From NCBI RefSeq assembly GCF_030816115.1, contig NZ_JAUSXQ010000001.1, forward strand, positions 62,001 through 126,000: a stretch of 64,000 nt of DNA, in the 5' to 3' direction. The stretch's first letter is position 1. Every line of letters begins with the position of its first letter. The DNA is from Chryseobacterium sp. W4I1 (lineage in GTDB: Bacteria; Bacteroidota; Bacteroidia; Flavobacteriales; Weeksellaceae). Made by a program: the position numbers and the translations under genes. This document shows, one piece after another, positions 37,561-48,672 of the stretch. Below the pieces are notes generated by a model. It was given only the letters and a program-made list of their open reading frames with translations. It did no database searches and was not told where the DNA came from.

Positions 37561-37920
37561 CTATAAAACCGGATTGTCACCTTCGCCTCTTAGCTCTCTT
37601 TCCAGTTTTTCAACATCATCAAGAGCAGTGTCTAAGTAAAAGTTTAATTGAGGAATGATACGTACCTGTTTTGCCATTTTCTGGCCGATAAAATTTCTGT
37701 ACTGTGCTTTATTTTCTTCAATTTCTTTCATCACTGCAGTACGAAATTCCTGTGGGAAAATGCTTAAATAAATTTTAGCAATACCAAGGTCTGCAGAAAT
37801 TTTTACATCTGAAACGGATACTAATACACTTTGCTTGCTTTCTGAAGCCTGTTTGCGGAAAAGCTCTGCGAAGTCTTCCTGAATGATCTGTGCTACTTTT
37901 CTTTGTCTGTTACTTTCCAT
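37561..37920 (-). CDS. rbfA: Ribosome-binding factor A
   Basis: A 119-residue cold-shock 30S maturation factor with a single KH-like domain. RQRKVAQIIQEDFAELF at the start and RIIPQLNFYLDTALDDVEKLE near the end are family text. A -7 box ends only nine bases before the ATG, so the transcript is nearly leaderless. Confidence 0.9.
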   Translation of the reverse strand: MESNRQRKVAQIIQEDFAELFRKQASESKQSVLVSVSDVKISADLGIAKIYLSIFPQEFRTAVMKEIEENKAQYRNFIGQKMAKQVRIIPQLNFYLDTALDDVEKLERELRGEGDNPVL

Positions 37921-37928
37921 AAGTTGTG

Positions 37929-37936
37929 CAAATTTA
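37929..37936 (-). promoter_or_regulatory. -7 element of rbfA
   Basis: TAAATTTG on the minus strand matches TAnnTTTG. The expected start point near 37922-37924 leaves only two to four bases before ATG 37920. No convincing -33 box is seen. Confidence 0.45.
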
Positions 37937-38014
37937 GTACTTTTGTTTGAATTGATACCTTCGAAATTAGCTCCGGTATCAAATTTACGATTTAATTATA
38001 TTCTATTAGTATAT

Positions 38015-38413
38015 ATGAAGCTAGAACATATCGGTATCGCCGTAAAATCTTTAGGAATTTCTGATGAACTTTTCACTAAATTATTAGGTGAAGAATCTTA
38101 TAAAAAAGAAAGTGTGGAAAGGGAAGGGGTTGTGACCTCTTTTTATCAAACAGGAGAAAGCAAAATTGAGCTGTTAGAAGCCAGTAATCCCGAAAGTCCC
38201 ATCTCAAAATTTATCGATAAAAAGGGTGAAGGCATCCATCATCTGGCATTTGGCGTAGAAAATATCCTTGAAGAGATCGAAAGATTAAAAAAAGAAGGAT
38301 TTCAGTTTATCTCAGAAGAACCGAAAGAAGGTGCTGATAACAAATTAGTTGTCTTCCTGCATCCAAAATCTACAAATGGGGTACTGGTAGAACTTTGTCA
38401 AGAAAAGCAATAA
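38015..38413 (+). CDS. mce: Methylmalonyl-CoA epimerase
   Basis: A 132-residue VOC-fold enzyme that interconverts the epimers of methylmalonyl-CoA in propionate metabolism. Starting at ATG 38015 the protein begins MKLEHIGIAVKSL, with the first metal histidine; later ligands lie in GIHHLAFGVENI and GVLVELCQ, and KIELLEASNPESPISKFI is typical for epimerases. The frame is open further upstream, but that part runs into the rbfA start and has no family text. The tRNA follows 62 bases downstream. Confidence 0.9.
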   Translation: MKLEHIGIAVKSLGISDELFTKLLGEESYKKESVEREGVVTSFYQTGESKIELLEASNPESPISKFIDKKGEGIHHLAFGVENILEEIERLKKEGFQFISEEPKEGADNKLVVFLHPKSTNGVLVELCQEKQ

Positions 38414-38475
38414 AAAGTTTTGTAGTGAAAGAAATTTTGCTATTTTTGCAATCACAAAATTTAACCAAGTTTTGA

Positions 38476-38549
38476 GGTCCTATAGCTCAGTTGGTTAGAG
38501 CACCTGACTCATAATCAGGTGGTCCCTGGTTCGAGCCCAGGTGGGACCA
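38476..38549 (+). tRNA. tRNA-Met (anticodon CAT)
   Basis: The acceptor arms GGTCCTA and TGGGACC pair with one G-T wobble. The D arm (GCTCAGTTGGTTAGAGC) is normal. The anticodon stem CCTGA/TCAGG closes the loop CTCATAA with CAT in the middle, and the T arm is CCTGGTTCGAGCCCAGG. No CCA is encoded. A tRNA-Ile with modified CAT cannot be excluded by anticodon alone. The last 43 bases plus one following base recur at 50913-50956. Confidence 0.93.
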
Positions 38550-38550
38550 C
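38507..38550 (+). repeat. attL-like 44-bp direct repeat (3' end of the tRNA gene)
   Basis: From the anticodon loop (ACTCATAATCAGGTGG...) to GGGACCAC this stretch is identical over 44 bases to 50913-50956. The flanking bases differ on both sides, which sets the repeat limits. Such a layout is the usual product of tyrosine-recombinase integration at a tRNA 3' end. Confidence 0.88.
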
Positions 38551-38560
38551 TTTTAAATTC

Positions 38561-38586
38561 AAGCACTTACAGAAATGTAGGTGCTT
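38561..38586 (+). terminator. Terminator behind the tRNA, island side
   Basis: AAGCACTTACA (38561-38571) and TGTAGGTGCTT (38576-38586) pair with one G-T wobble around GAAA, followed by TTGTTTTG. It must belong to the island, since the original chromosomal sequence would lie behind the second repeat copy. Confidence 0.75.
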
Positions 38587-38840
38587 TTGTTTTGTAATGG
38601 GGTCAAGGTATAGGTCAAGTTTAAGAGTAAACACAAGTAAACAAATAATCTTTATTTAACTGCGGAAATAATGTCCATTACTTTCAAAATAATCAAACAT
38701 TATTATAACACGACACGTTTTGTCGCTTTGCAGTGGTAGATTTGCTATAACAATAAACCAAACATATATAATGACAAAAAAAGTAAAAATAATTCAACAT
38801 GTATTGAAAATTACATTAAATTCGTAAAAACAACACAAAT
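38587..38840 (+). other. Island left end: possible remains of an integrase promoter region
   Basis: This 254-base stretch holds GGGGTCAAGGTATAGGTCAA, a repeated GGTCAA word that I recall from upstream regions of tRNA-linked integrases in Bacteroidetes. It also has a small hairpin (CGACA/TGTCG, 38711-38725), a TAnnTTTG box (TAGATTTG, 38737-38744) and an ATG at 38771 that codes only MTKKVKIIQHVLKITLNS before a stop. The short frame starts like an integrase N-terminus, but the link is a guess. The box may now drive the T9SS gene at 38841. Confidence 0.4.
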
Positions 38841-40394
38841 ATGAAAAAACTCTACATGAGTGCATTTACAATGTGCACAATCTTGAGCTATGCTCAGGAT
38901 GTGGTTTGGCAAAAGGATATTAAATCCAGTACACAGGATTTTTTAAGCCATGTGACCACAACCATTGATCAGCAGTATCTTATTACAGGAAGTAGTATTC
39001 AAGCTTCTAAACTCTCTACGGGAAACAAACAAAACAACGGCTACGACATGCACTTGGTCAAACTGAACCAACAGGGTCAGGAAGTATGGGAAAAATTCTT
39101 TGTTGGAAATAACCATGATTTTTTATCTGCAACTGTTGGGACACAAGATGGTGGATTTGCCGTAGTAGGTACTTCTTATTCTGGTAAATCATTAGATAAA
39201 AAAGAAGAATCCAAAGGTGGATCTGATTTTTGGTTGATCAGATTAAACGAATTCGGAGACCAGCTTTGGCAAAAAACTTTAGGATCAACATCCGATGAAG
39301 AAGCAAGATCAGTAATTCAAACTACAGACCTGGGATTCTTTGTAGCTGGAAATGTTCAAAATTCGGATAAAGGTTACGGCTCAAAAGATGTTTTGATTAT
39401 AAAACTTGACAAAGACGGAAAAGAACTCTCTCAGTTAATCTTAGGCGGAAAAGGATTAGATGAAGTAGAGACGATGATTCCTACTAAAGACGGTGGTGCA
39501 TTGTTAGGGATCTATTCCAGAAGCAACTTGGGAGGTTCAAAGAAAACTGAAAACTTTGGCGAAGGGGATTACTGGATCATTAAACTTAACAAAGATGGAA
39601 AAGTTGAATGGGAAAAGAATTTTGGTGGTAAACAAGATGATCATTTGAGAACATTAGTACTGACTTCGACTGGCTATGTTATTGGTGGTGAAAGCCGTTC
39701 AGAAAGATCAGGAAATAAAACCGTTGGTATTGAAGAAGGAACCGATTTGTGGCTCATTTCATTGAACGAAAGAGGTGATGAAATCTGGCAGAAGTCTTAC
39801 AATTTTGGAAACCGTGACATTCTGATGGGAGCGAGTGTTATTCAGAGCCAGGATTCAAGATCCAAGAACCAAGACGTGACCAAAGGAATTTTGTTAGGTG
39901 GTTATACTCAAGCAGAAGGTCGTATAGAAACAGACGATGAAACTTTCTGGATGCTGTATCTGGATCAGAATGGCAATGAGCAATGGAGAAAACACGTAAA
40001 AGGAGAATCCAGAAAGAGAGAGGAAAGGCTTTCAGATATCAAGCTGAACAGGGATGGTTCTATTATTCTGGCAGGAACCAGTGCCGAAGAACTTGGCAAA
40101 GAGAACTGGAAGATTGTAAAGCTGGGAGATAAACAGCTTGATCAGCTGATTGAGAAACAAAACATTAAAATCTATCCGAATCCGGTCTCAGATTATGCTT
40201 ATGTAGAAATAGGGTTTGATTTTAAAGAAGCAGACATTATCCTTTATGATATGGGAGGAAGACAGCTTCAGAGTCTCAAGACTAAGAATAAAGTGACGAA
40301 AATTAATACCCAGAATTTGATTCAGGGAGCTTATCTAATTACGATAAAAACGGATATAAACAAAACAGCAAGCGCAAAGTTGATTAAAAAATAA
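38841..40394 (+). CDS. Secreted beta-propeller-like protein with T9SS sorting domain
   Basis: The 517-residue protein has a signal peptide (MKKLYMSAFTMCTILSYAQ). At least six repeats of about 55-60 residues follow, each with a strand like DFWLIRLNEFGDQLWQKTLG or DYWIIKLNKDGKVEWEKNFG, typical of WD-/Kelch-like propellers. The end is a T9SS sorting domain (about 435-517, IKIYPNPVSDYAYVEI, LIQGAYLITIKT). It should be exported through T9SS and held at the surface or released. It precedes the first YD protein by 6 bases, so the three large genes form an operon. It may help carry or anchor the YD proteins; that is inference. Confidence 0.85.
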   Translation: MKKLYMSAFTMCTILSYAQDVVWQKDIKSSTQDFLSHVTTTIDQQYLITGSSIQASKLSTGNKQNNGYDMHLVKLNQQGQEVWEKFFVGNNHDFLSATVGTQDGGFAVVGTSYSGKSLDKKEESKGGSDFWLIRLNEFGDQLWQKTLGSTSDEEARSVIQTTDLGFFVAGNVQNSDKGYGSKDVLIIKLDKDGKELSQLILGGKGLDEVETMIPTKDGGALLGIYSRSNLGGSKKTENFGEGDYWIIKLNKDGKVEWEKNFGGKQDDHLRTLVLTSTGYVIGGESRSERSGNKTVGIEEGTDLWLISLNERGDEIWQKSYNFGNRDILMGASVIQSQDSRSKNQDVTKGILLGGYTQAEGRIETDDETFWMLYLDQNGNEQWRKHVKGESRKREERLSDIKLNRDGSIILAGTSAEELGKENWKIVKLGDKQLDQLIEKQNIKIYPNPVSDYAYVEIGFDFKEADIILYDMGGRQLQSLKTKNKVTKINTQNLIQGAYLITIKTDINKTASAKLIKK

Positions 40395-40400
40395 TCTGAA

Positions 40401-43400
40401 ATGAAAAAAAATATTATCATATGTCTTTTGCTATTATGTAATTGGCTATACTCGCAAAATCAAATGAAAGATTCTTATTTAGGATTTACACCAAAAACGC
40501 CTGATATAAGTTCGCTAGGAAAATATATTGATAAACCAATATCATTATCTAGTGGTTCGGTAAATGTTTCAGTCCCTATTTATACTTTACCTATTAATAG
40601 TAATATATCAATTCCTATTAACTTACAGTATAATACACAAGGAATAAAAGTAAGCGAAGTAGCTAGTTCCGTGGGACAAGGATGGAATTTGTCACCAATA
40701 GGAACGGTCACCAGAAGCACTAGAGGCAAAAGAGATAATTATAATGATTCACCATTTTACCTTCAGTCTATTGCGTCCGCCAAAAATAGTTTAATGAACA
40801 ATTCAACGGGTGTAAATACTGATGTTTGGCTAGACCAAAATGCTGAAAATGTTGATTTGGAACCAGATGAATTTAATGTTTCATTATTCAATATGAATTT
40901 TAAATTCTTCTATGATTTCTCATCAAATAAGTTTGTGTCAACACCTTTAAATAATATTAAGATCATTCCAACTCTGAACAATTATGGGAATATAGTTGAC
41001 TTCAAAATTATTGATGGGTCTGGAAATACTTATTTTTTTGGAAAATCAGATGATAATGACAGTAGATTTGAGGTTATTGAAGAGGTTTCAAGTACAAGTA
41101 TTAGTAATGATAGTGCATTTTCAAGTGGTACAGATCCACAATTTAATACATGGTTATTGGTGAAAATTACTACAAATGATAATAAGACAGTGAGATTTTA
41201 TTATGATGACAATTCTATTTCAGCTCCAGATTTAACGAAACAGGATGTTTACCTAACTTCTCAATATAAATATTTTGTCAATAATTTTGATTTTTTTAAT
41301 GGAAAATATGATGTGGTTTCCTGGTCAAGTGGAAATCCTGTTGTAATAGGTAATAAATATCCAATATCATCCGAAATTGCTAAAACTAAAGATGGAAAAG
41401 TATATAACGTTTACAGTGCACCAGCAACATTAGATAAGATTATAAAAAGAATTGTATATGAAAATACAGAGATAGAATTTATTAAATCTACAATAGCTAG
41501 AAAAGATTTTAATTCTTATTCATTAGATAAAATTAAAATTAAAGATAATAATAATTTAGTAAAGACTTATCAACTTAATCAGGGATATTTCAATGCGGAA
41601 TTCCCAACTCCCCTGAATGATTTTTCAAGAAGTAATAATTATATTTTCACACCCAACTTTGATAGAGCTATTCCGAGATTAAAATTAAACGGGGTATCTG
41701 AATATGATAAAAACAACCAGTTAATCAGTAAACATAATTTTGAATATTTTCCAGGACAATTGCCAAGTCGCCTTAGTTTTGCACAGGATTTCTTTGGTTA
41801 TTACAATGGTCACACTGAAAATACTGAACTTATTCCTAATATCAATTTTAAGTATGCGAATAGTGTAAAATTGGCAGGTACAGCAAACAGAGCCGTAAGA
41901 GAGGACTATTCAAAAATTGGTATGCTGAAGAAAATTATCTACCCTACAGGGGGCTCTACAGAATTTGATTATGAAAATCACACCTACCAGGCAATTAACG
42001 ATATTAATGAAGTTGTGATCGGAAATTTATTTTCAATGGAGACGAAATATGTGTTTTTCGCCAGCGAACAAGCAGCAGATCCTAATACAGGAGAACAGCT
42101 TCCTCCAGAAATGAATTATGAGATGAACTGGGAGTTTGAAGAAGACACCTCTGTCGATTTAAATACGCAGATTGAGCAGGTTTTTGATGAAAATCATGGA
42201 ACCAATAATTCTTATAATATTATCATATATAGAAAAGTAAATGGAAATTGGCAAATCTTTACTTTAATGAGCCATACCATTGATAAAACAGCTGTTTTTC
42301 CTAAAGGAGAATATCTTTTGACTGCTCATCGAGATGTACTTACTGTAAATGAAGGAGGTCTGTTTGATAGCGCAGGGGGCTTTACGTTAATGATGTCTTT
42401 TCTAGGTCCAATAAGGAATGATCAACAACCAAACACTAATCCTGAAAATATACAAAACGCAGGAGGATTAAGAATAAAATCTATTGTCCAGAAAGAAAAT
42501 AATGTAGAACTTTTACAAACTGAATATTCTTACAATGAAACGGTTGGTGAAAAAGTGTATTCTACAGGGATATTATATGGCTATCCATTATTAGTTACAG
42601 AAAACTTCTATGAAGGAATAAATAAGTTTTATGGAGTAATTGATTATCCGTTTAGGAACTCATCTAGCAGTAATATAATTTATGGACAGGTTACCGAGAC
42701 ATCTGTTGATCAGCAGAACAATAAAAAAATAAAGAAAGAGTATTTTTTTGAGAATAATGTTCCTTTGGAAGCTATTGATATTGCTACTATAGAACATAGA
42801 ACAAGAACACCATATATGGGATGGAAACTTGGAAATCTTAAAAAGGCTTTATCTTACAAACAAAATGATAATGGCAGTTATATATTAATTCAAAAGGATA
42901 CTATTATTTATGACCGAAGGAATTTGTTCTTAAATGAAAATTTTGGAGTAAGGATTGAGCCTAGAGACAGAGTTTTATTGTCAACATTTGGAGCTACAAA
43001 TCCAGATGACTATATTTACAAGACTGATTATAAATTTGAGTATTATCCATTATTCTCTGACTTTAGTTTTGAAAGCAAAAAAAAGGTAACGGAGTTATTT
43101 GAAAATAAGACACTTATTACATCTGTAGATAATATTTATTCTAACCCTCATTACCAGCTATCCAATAAAAAAACAACTTTTCCAGATAACTCTTTAAGCG
43201 AGATAAGTTACGCGTATGCATCTGAAAAAAGTAATCAATTGATGATCAGTAAAAATTTGGTAGAAATTCCTTTAGAAACCTCTACAACCCAAACACTTGG
43301 AACCAGTACAAAAACACTGTCAAGAACTGAGACTATTTATCCAAAAACGGTTGCGGAAATTACCAACAACAGTTCCTCTCTGGTCCTTCCATTGTCTGTA

Positions 43401-43895
43401 CTTTCCTATGATATTCAAAATAATATGCTTTCTACCGAAGTTACTTACGACAAATATGATTCCAAAGGTAACCTTCAGCAATACACCACAAAAGATGGTA
43501 TTTCAACAACAGTTATTTGGGGTTACAATCAGTCCCAGCCTATTGCTAAAATAGAAGGAGCAAAATTATCAGATATCTCACAAACGTTGATAGACAGTAT
43601 CGTTAACGCATCTACTAATGATGCCCAGCTGGGTACTGATACCTCAGAGCAGTCTTTAATTTCAGCTTTGGATATTTTCAGAAATAACTCTGCATTATCA
43701 AACTATCAGATCAGTACCTATACTTACGACCCATTAATCGGAGTTAGAAGCATTACCCCGCCTTCCGGCATCAGGGAAATGTATGTTTATGACACAGCTA
43801 ATCGATTAAAGGAAGTGAAACAGCTGAGTAAAGATGCTGCAGGAAATCCTGTATACAAAATAGTTAAAGAATATAAATACAACTATAAAAACTAA
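40401..43895 (+). CDS. Large YD/RHS-type secreted protein, N-terminal component
   Basis: A 1164-residue protein with a signal peptide ([13 protein letters not shown]). The region after it, [17 protein letters not shown] and [16 protein letters not shown], matches the start of flavobacterial YD-repeat proteins and resembles the beginning of SpvB/TcB-type shells. The C-terminal third has YD-like strands ([51 protein letters not shown]). It ends without a variable tip. The next gene, 8 bases downstream, continues the YD repeats and holds the core and tip, so the two may together form the shell. Its A+T content is high. Confidence 0.75.
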   Translation: MKKNIIICLLLLCNWLYSQNQMKDSYLGFTPKTPDISSLGKYIDKPISLSSGSVNVSVPIYTLPINSNISIPINLQYNTQGIKVSEVASSVGQGWNLSPIGTVTRSTRGKRDNYNDSPFYLQSIASAKNSLMNNSTGVNTDVWLDQNAENVDLEPDEFNVSLFNMNFKFFYDFSSNKFVSTPLNNIKIIPTLNNYGNIVDFKIIDGSGNTYFFGKSDDNDSRFEVIEEVSSTSISNDSAFSSGTDPQFNTWLLVKITTNDNKTVRFYYDDNSISAPDLTKQDVYLTSQYKYFVNNFDFFNGKYDVVSWSSGNPVVIGNKYPISSEIAKTKDGKVYNVYSAPATLDKIIKRIVYENTEIEFIKSTIARKDFNSYSLDKIKIKDNNNLVKTYQLNQGYFNAEFPTPLNDFSRSNNYIFTPNFDRAIPRLKLNGVSEYDKNNQLISKHNFEYFPGQLPSRLSFAQDFFGYYNGHTENTELIPNINFKYANSVKLAGTANRAVREDYSKIGMLKKIIYPTGGSTEFDYENHTYQAINDINEVVIGNLFSMETKYVFFASEQAADPNTGEQLPPEMNYEMNWEFEEDTSVDLNTQIEQVFDENHGTNNSYNIIIYRKVNGNWQIFTLMSHTIDKTAVFPKGEYLLTAHRDVLTVNEGGLFDSAGGFTLMMSFLGPIRNDQQPNTNPENIQNAGGLRIKSIVQKENNVELLQTEYSYNETVGEKVYSTGILYGYPLLVTENFYEGINKFYGVIDYPFRNSSSSNIIYGQVTETSVDQQNNKKIKKEYFFENNVPLEAIDIATIEHRTRTPYMGWKLGNLKKALSYKQNDNGSYILIQKDTIIYDRRNLFLNENFGVRIEPRDRVLLSTFGATNPDDYIYKTDYKFEYYPLFSDFSFESKKKVTELFENKTLITSVDNIYSNPHYQLSNKKTTFPDNSLSEISYAYASEKSNQLMISKNLVEIPLETSTTQTLGTSTKTLSRTETIYPKTVAEITNNSSSLVLPLSVLSYDIQNNMLSTEVTYDKYDSKGNLQQYTTKDGISTTVIWGYNQSQPIAKIEGAKLSDISQTLIDSIVNASTNDAQLGTDTSEQSLISALDIFRNNSALSNYQISTYTYDPLIGVRSITPPSGIREMYVYDTANRLKEVKQLSKDAAGNPVYKIVKEYKYNYKN

Positions 43896-43903
43896 ACACA
43901 AAC

Positions 43904-46900
43904 ATGAAAAAAATAATCATTCCTATTGGTCTTCTGCTGATCACCCATTCAGCATATGCCCAGCTTACCCAGGAAGAAAACTATATCCAGTCTAAAACCT
44001 ATTTGGACTACAATGGGACAACACCTACCAAGATCTCAGAAACCGTTCAGTATTTTGATGGCTTAGGAAGACCTAAACAAATTGTAGGTGTAAAAGCATC
44101 ACCATTAGGAAGAGATGTTGTAAATCATATCGAATATGACGGATTCGGAAGACAAACTAAAGATTTTTTACCTATCCCACAATCTTCAACACAAAATGGA
44201 GCTATTTTTCCTACACCACTAGGTAATGCACCAGCTATTTATGGGGGAGAAAAAATCTATGCGGAAAAGGTTTTGGAAAACTCTCCATTGGACAGGATCC
44301 AGCAGCAGATTCAAGTTGGAACAGCCTGGGCAAATAAGCCCGTAACCTTTCAGTACGATACCAATGCCCAATATGAAGTCTATAAATTTACAACCAATAC
44401 CTCCTGGGTAAATAATGCCACATCATCTGCTTTAGTTCTGGAATATTTTCCGCCAAACCAATTATACAAGAATACAGTAACTGATGAAGATGGTAATATC
44501 ACTATAGAATTCAAAAATGGGCAAGGGCAGGTTATTCTGATAAGAAAGATTAATGATGGAGGGAATATAGATACTTATTATGTCTATAATGAGTATAACC
44601 AGCTCGCATTTGTTATTCCTCCCAAAGCATTACAGGGGCCTATTACAGACACAGTATTGAACGACTTATGTTACCAGTACCGCTATGATGGCAGAGGCCG
44701 TTTAGTAGAAAAGAAGCTTCCAGGCAAAGGCTGGGAATATATGGTGTATGACAAAGCCGACAGGCTGATCCTTACCCAGGATGCTGTAATGGATCCACAG
44801 AATAAATGGCTCTTGACTAAGTATGATCAGTTCGGAAGAGTAATTCTTACGGGAACTATTACAGGAGGTGAAAGAGCAGATTTACAAGATTTAATTAAAG
44901 ACCTGGTCATTACCGAATCTAGGCATGCAACGGGTTTCGCTAAAAGTGGAATGGCGATTTATTATACCAATAATTACTTCCCTTCAGATATCCAATCTAT
45001 GTTGAGTGTCAATTATTACGACACTTATCCAAATTACAGCTTCAATCCTTCTTTTCCCACCACACTCATAGGGGGTGAAGTTCCTTTGAGTGATAACCCC
45101 TCCACTGATGGAAGAAGCACAAAAAGCCTTCCTGTAATGAGTTTGGTTAAAAACATTGAAAATGACAACTGGACAAGGAATTATACCTATTATGACAAAA
45201 AAGGAAGGGTGATTGGTACTCATTCCATTAATCATTTGGGAGGATACACCAGGTCAGAAACCCAATTGGACTTTGCAGGCCTTTCTTTACAAAACATAAC
45301 CTCACATTTACGAAAAGCAGGTGAAACAGGAATTACGGTAAAAGAACGTTTCGTATATGATAATGGAAACAGGCTGAAGGAGCATTACCATCAGGTAGAC
45401 AGCAATCCAGAAATACTACTGACTAAAAACAGCTATAATGAACTCTCTCAACTGGTCAATAAGGAGGTAGGAAACAATCTTCAAAGTATTGATTATGCTT
45501 ACAACATCAGAGGTTGGATGACAGATGTTAATAAAGATCAGATGACTGTTCCCAATTTGGGAGGGAAATTATTTTCATATAAAATCAAGTACAATCAAAA
45601 GAATGGTCTCACGAATCCTGATCCTATTTTATTTGCAGGAAAAGACGTAAAACCAAAATACAATGGAAATATTGCAGAAGTAGATTGGAGAGCTGTTGAA
45701 TCTCTGGGAGCCAACCCACCCATAGATCCCAAAAGGTATGGTTATGCCTATGATAATCTAAACAGATTGACGGCAGGATATTATCAGAACCCGAGTAATC
45801 CAGGAAGCAAAGAAAATACAGAATCATTGGATTATGATGTAAATGGGAACATTACCAATCTTTACAGAACTTCTGTCATTGAAAATAATAATACTACTGC
45901 TACTGTAATTGACAAACTGGCTTATACCTATGTGGGAAATCAAGCGATAAAGATCAAGGATAACAGTAATAACAAAACGGGCTATGAAGGCACCGCAGGT
46001 TATCCTATTGAATATGATGCCAATGGAAATATGACCTCCATGCAGGATAAGCAGATCTCAGAGATTAGATACAACCATTTAAATCTTCCTCATGAAATGA
46101 CTATAGATTTTGGTACTGCTGGTAAAGTTATAAGTAATATGTATAGTGCAGATGGTACAAAGCTGGAAAAAACCGCTGTAAACAGTGTTGCAGGATATAA
46201 TACCGTTACGACCACTACAGAAAAGACGGATTATCTGGATGGTTTTCAGTATTACAAAAAAGAAATTATTACCTCAGGTGGAGATCCTGGTGGAGAAATT
46301 GAAATGATGACAGCAAGAGCCATGGAACCTCAGGCATTTTCCTTGATACAGCCTATCGACCCAACTATTGATCCTCCAATTGGAGGCGGAGGAATCATTC
46401 TTAAAAGCTCTGATTTACAATTTTTCTCAACTTCTGAAGGATTTTATGATTATCAGAAAAATCAATATATTTACCAATATAAAGATCACTTAGGAAATGT
46501 AAGGGTAAGTTATACAAGGAATAACACTACTGGAGGTGTTGAAATAACAGATGCCAATGACTACTATCCATTTGGAATGAATCACCTGAAGACAGGGAAT
46601 GCTTATTTTGGGGCAGGTAGTTATAGAAATTACAAGTTTCAGGAACAAGAGTTGCAAGAGACTGGTTTCTATTCATTTAAGTGGCGAAACTATATGCCGG
46701 ATGTTGGGAGGTTTTTTAACATAGACCCTTTGGCTGAAAAATATACTCATAATAGTACTTATGCTTTTTCTGAAAATAGAGTTATTGATGCAAGAGAACT
46801 TGAAGGATTAGAAGCTGAGGTAATTAATAAATCGACAAGGAATACACCTGTGTCTAATGATGTATCTGGTTATCCTGTAAACACCCCTGCAAAAATTCAA

Positions 46901-47395
46901 TTAACTGCAAATGTTGTACAAGGATCTTTTACCAATGAACAAGTAGAACAAAAACTTTCAACTGTAGAAAATAATTTTAAAAAAGATGGAATTAATCTTA
47001 CAATTATTCAAGACAATAGTGCTACATATAAAATTGATATGACATATCCAGGAGAATCTGTAACAATAGTAAATGATAATGGTACTACTAGGACAGGAAC
47101 TGTTCTCGGAGACGCACCCCTTGGAGATCCTATTACTGCAACTGTGAAGGCAAAGGATGGAAATACGGATACAATTACACACGAAATTGGTCATACGTTT
47201 GGTTCAGATCACATATGGGAGCCAAACTCAGGGGTTGAAAATACTCCTGCCAATATTAACAATAGGATGAATTCATATGAAAACCCGACTTCTTCAATGA
47301 AAGGATTAGGTACAGAATTTAATAAAAATCAGATACAGAAAATGGAAGAAACTGTTAAAGCTAACTCATTTAGATTACCTCAAAATAAAAAATAA
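43904..47395 (+). CDS. YD/RHS repeat protein (DUF6443 type) with metzincin-like metalloprotease tip
   Basis: A 1163-residue protein: signal peptide (SAYAQ), a DUF6443-like N-terminal domain ([18 protein letters not shown]), then YD repeats ([25 protein letters not shown]). The RHS-associated core includes [29 protein letters not shown] and [17 protein letters not shown] and ends near residue 970 at LEGLEA. The remaining 190 residues are a separate tip with [11 protein letters not shown] (1093-1103), a full HExxHxxGxxH zinc site, and a downstream Met (MNSYE, about 1122) that could be the Met-turn of metzincins. The tip is thus a predicted protease toxin. The adjoining lipoprotein gene overlaps by one base and may give immunity. 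Confidence 0.85.
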   Translation: MKKIIIPIGLLLITHSAYAQLTQEENYIQSKTYLDYNGTTPTKISETVQYFDGLGRPKQIVGVKASPLGRDVVNHIEYDGFGRQTKDFLPIPQSSTQNGAIFPTPLGNAPAIYGGEKIYAEKVLENSPLDRIQQQIQVGTAWANKPVTFQYDTNAQYEVYKFTTNTSWVNNATSSALVLEYFPPNQLYKNTVTDEDGNITIEFKNGQGQVILIRKINDGGNIDTYYVYNEYNQLAFVIPPKALQGPITDTVLNDLCYQYRYDGRGRLVEKKLPGKGWEYMVYDKADRLILTQDAVMDPQNKWLLTKYDQFGRVILTGTITGGERADLQDLIKDLVITESRHATGFAKSGMAIYYTNNYFPSDIQSMLSVNYYDTYPNYSFNPSFPTTLIGGEVPLSDNPSTDGRSTKSLPVMSLVKNIENDNWTRNYTYYDKKGRVIGTHSINHLGGYTRSETQLDFAGLSLQNITSHLRKAGETGITVKERFVYDNGNRLKEHYHQVDSNPEILLTKNSYNELSQLVNKEVGNNLQSIDYAYNIRGWMTDVNKDQMTVPNLGGKLFSYKIKYNQKNGLTNPDPILFAGKDVKPKYNGNIAEVDWRAVESLGANPPIDPKRYGYAYDNLNRLTAGYYQNPSNPGSKENTESLDYDVNGNITNLYRTSVIENNNTTATVIDKLAYTYVGNQAIKIKDNSNNKTGYEGTAGYPIEYDANGNMTSMQDKQISEIRYNHLNLPHEMTIDFGTAGKVISNMYSADGTKLEKTAVNSVAGYNTVTTTTEKTDYLDGFQYYKKEIITSGGDPGGEIEMMTARAMEPQAFSLIQPIDPTIDPPIGGGGIILKSSDLQFFSTSEGFYDYQKNQYIYQYKDHLGNVRVSYTRNNTTGGVEITDANDYYPFGMNHLKTGNAYFGAGSYRNYKFQEQELQETGFYSFKWRNYMPDVGRFFNIDPLAEKYTHNSTYAFSENRVIDARELEGLEAEVINKSTRNTPVSNDVSGYPVNTPAKIQLTANVVQGSFTNEQVEQKLSTVENNFKKDGINLTIIQDNSATYKIDMTYPGESVTIVNDNGTTRTGTVLGDAPLGDPITATVKAKDGNTDTITHEIGHTFGSDHIWEPNSGVENTPANINNRMNSYENPTSSMKGLGTEFNKNQIQKMEETVKANSFRLPQNKK
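46559..46817 (+). repeat. RHS core repeat, copy 1 (in the full-length gene)
   Basis: Codes [18 protein letters not shown] through [12 protein letters not shown] to LEGLEA. The same stretch recurs, diverged, at 47836-48024 and 49039-49283. This is the place where tips are exchanged. Confidence 0.8.
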
Positions 47396-47835
47396 TGAAA
47401 ACAGTATTTTTTTTAATAATGGTTTTACTGACCAACAATAGTTGCTCCGCACAAAATAATATTGATTTTTATTATCAAGATAAAACGAAAGCAACAGTAA
47501 CAGATAGTGCCGCTTATAAATCTTATTTGGAGAATATTCCAAAAGAGTTTCTTAGAAAAGATGACGAAGTCTTATTATCTTTTAATAATGCGGCTTTTAT
47601 TGATGATGTTATTACTATCAATGGTAAAAGTTATAATTTTGAAAACTATACCTGTGGATATACACAAATCAGAGTTCCTAAAAGAGATGGAAAGATTAAA
47701 ATTACATCTAAGAAAAAAGATGAGATGGATTTTAAGCTGAAAAAGGGAATTGATTATATTATTATAAATGGAAATTTTGATAATAAATGGAGTGTTACAT
47801 TTTCAGAATTTTTTCCAACTATGGAATGCTTATAA
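47395..47835 (+). CDS. Lipoprotein, candidate immunity protein for the metzincin tip
   Basis: The 146-residue product begins with a lipoprotein signal ending TNNSC. The mature part is beta-rich and basic (QIRVPKRDGKIKITSKKKDE) and has no known motif. Its ATG overlaps the stop of the protease-tip gene by one base, the usual place for an immunity gene. A lipoprotein would sit in the periplasm or outer membrane, so the toxin would act there. The TAA stop is followed in the same frame by the RHS-core fragment of the next module. Confidence 0.65.
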   Translation: MKTVFFLIMVLLTNNSCSAQNNIDFYYQDKTKATVTDSAAYKSYLENIPKEFLRKDDEVLLSFNNAAFIDDVITINGKSYNFENYTCGYTQIRVPKRDGKIKITSKKKDEMDFKLKKGIDYIIINGNFDNKWSVTFSEFFPTMECL

Positions 47836-48024
47836 AATTACAAGTATCAAGGACAGGAATTACAAGAAATTGGATTTTATAGCTTCAAATGGAGAAACTA
47901 TATGCCAGATGTTGGAAGGTTCTTCAATATAGATCCTCTATCAGAAAAATATGCTTACCAATCGCATTATAATTTCTCTGAAAACAGAGTTATTGATGCA
48001 AAAGAATTGGAGGGACTTGAAGCT
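47836..48024 (+). repeat. RHS core repeat, copy 2 (start of the first displaced tip)
   Basis: Directly behind the lipoprotein stop codon the frame reads [30 protein letters not shown] and ELEGLEA. This is the end of the RHS core and is clearly homologous to 46627-46817. Confidence 0.8.
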
Positions 48025-48672
48025 GTAAAAATAAATGATGGAACAAAAAATCTGATAATTACAGTTAAAGGATGGCAAGGAGGAAATCCAGATCCTGGAA
48101 AAACACAAACAAAATATTATGATAAAACTAGTTTTGTTGGAGCGTTACAAAAAGCATTTGGTAGCCGTAGTGATACTCAAGTTGCAGTTTTTGATGGATC
48201 AATGAATTCTAGAACACCTAATGATATTTCAACATCTATTAAAGATTTTAGAGAAACAAGTCCTGATGGAAAGTTGATTTTGGCAGGGCATAGTTTAGGA
48301 GCTGATAACATTGTTAACGTTGTCAATGATAATCAAAATATAAAAGTAGATAAAACTATAACAATAGATATCTCAGAACCTCTTGGAAAAGCTGATAATC
48401 AACTATCTAAAAATGTTAATTCAGCTGATAATTATTATCAAGACAATATATTTTCAGTTGGTGGTACAAAAATAGAAAAGGTAAAAGGAAATAATGATAC
48501 ACTGATTAACAACACTCTGGTTCCTAATACTACACATACAACAATTGACAATAATAAAAATGTTAACGATCAAATAATAAAAGATGTCCAAAAAGTTATT
48601 TCCCAAAAAGTTAGTTTATTTTTCACAAATATTGTCGCTTGTGGTAACTGCTGTTTTCTTTATTACTTATGA
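47836..48672 (+). CDS. Orphan RHS tip with lipase-like domain (GHSLG)
   Basis: The homologous frame starts without an initiation codon at 47836; the first ATG is 47902 (MPDVGRFF). After the short core (to about residue 40 from ATG 47902) comes a domain with LILAGHSLGADNIVNVV, a GxSxG nucleophile elbow at 129-133, as in lipases and other alpha/beta hydrolases. Aspartate and histidine partners are not assigned. The end (VSLFFTNIVACGNCCFLYYL) overlaps the next gene and may have been altered by a frameshift. It looks like a displaced toxin tip, silent unless it recombines into the full-length gene upstream. A lipase tip would attack membrane lipids. Confidence 0.7.
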   Translation, partial: NYKYQGQELQEIGFYSFKWRNYMPDVGRFFNIDPLSEKYAYQSHYNFSENRVIDAKELEGLEAVKINDGTKNLIITVKGWQGGNPDPGKTQTKYYDKTSFVGALQKAFGSRSDTQVAVFDGSMNSRTPNDISTSIKDFRETSPDGKLILAGHSLGADNIVNVVNDNQNIKVDKTITIDISEPLGKADNQLSKNVNSADNYYQDNIFSVGGTKIEKVKGNNDTLINNTLVPNTTHTTIDNNKNVNDQIIKDVQKVISQKVSLFFTNIVACGNCCFLYYL

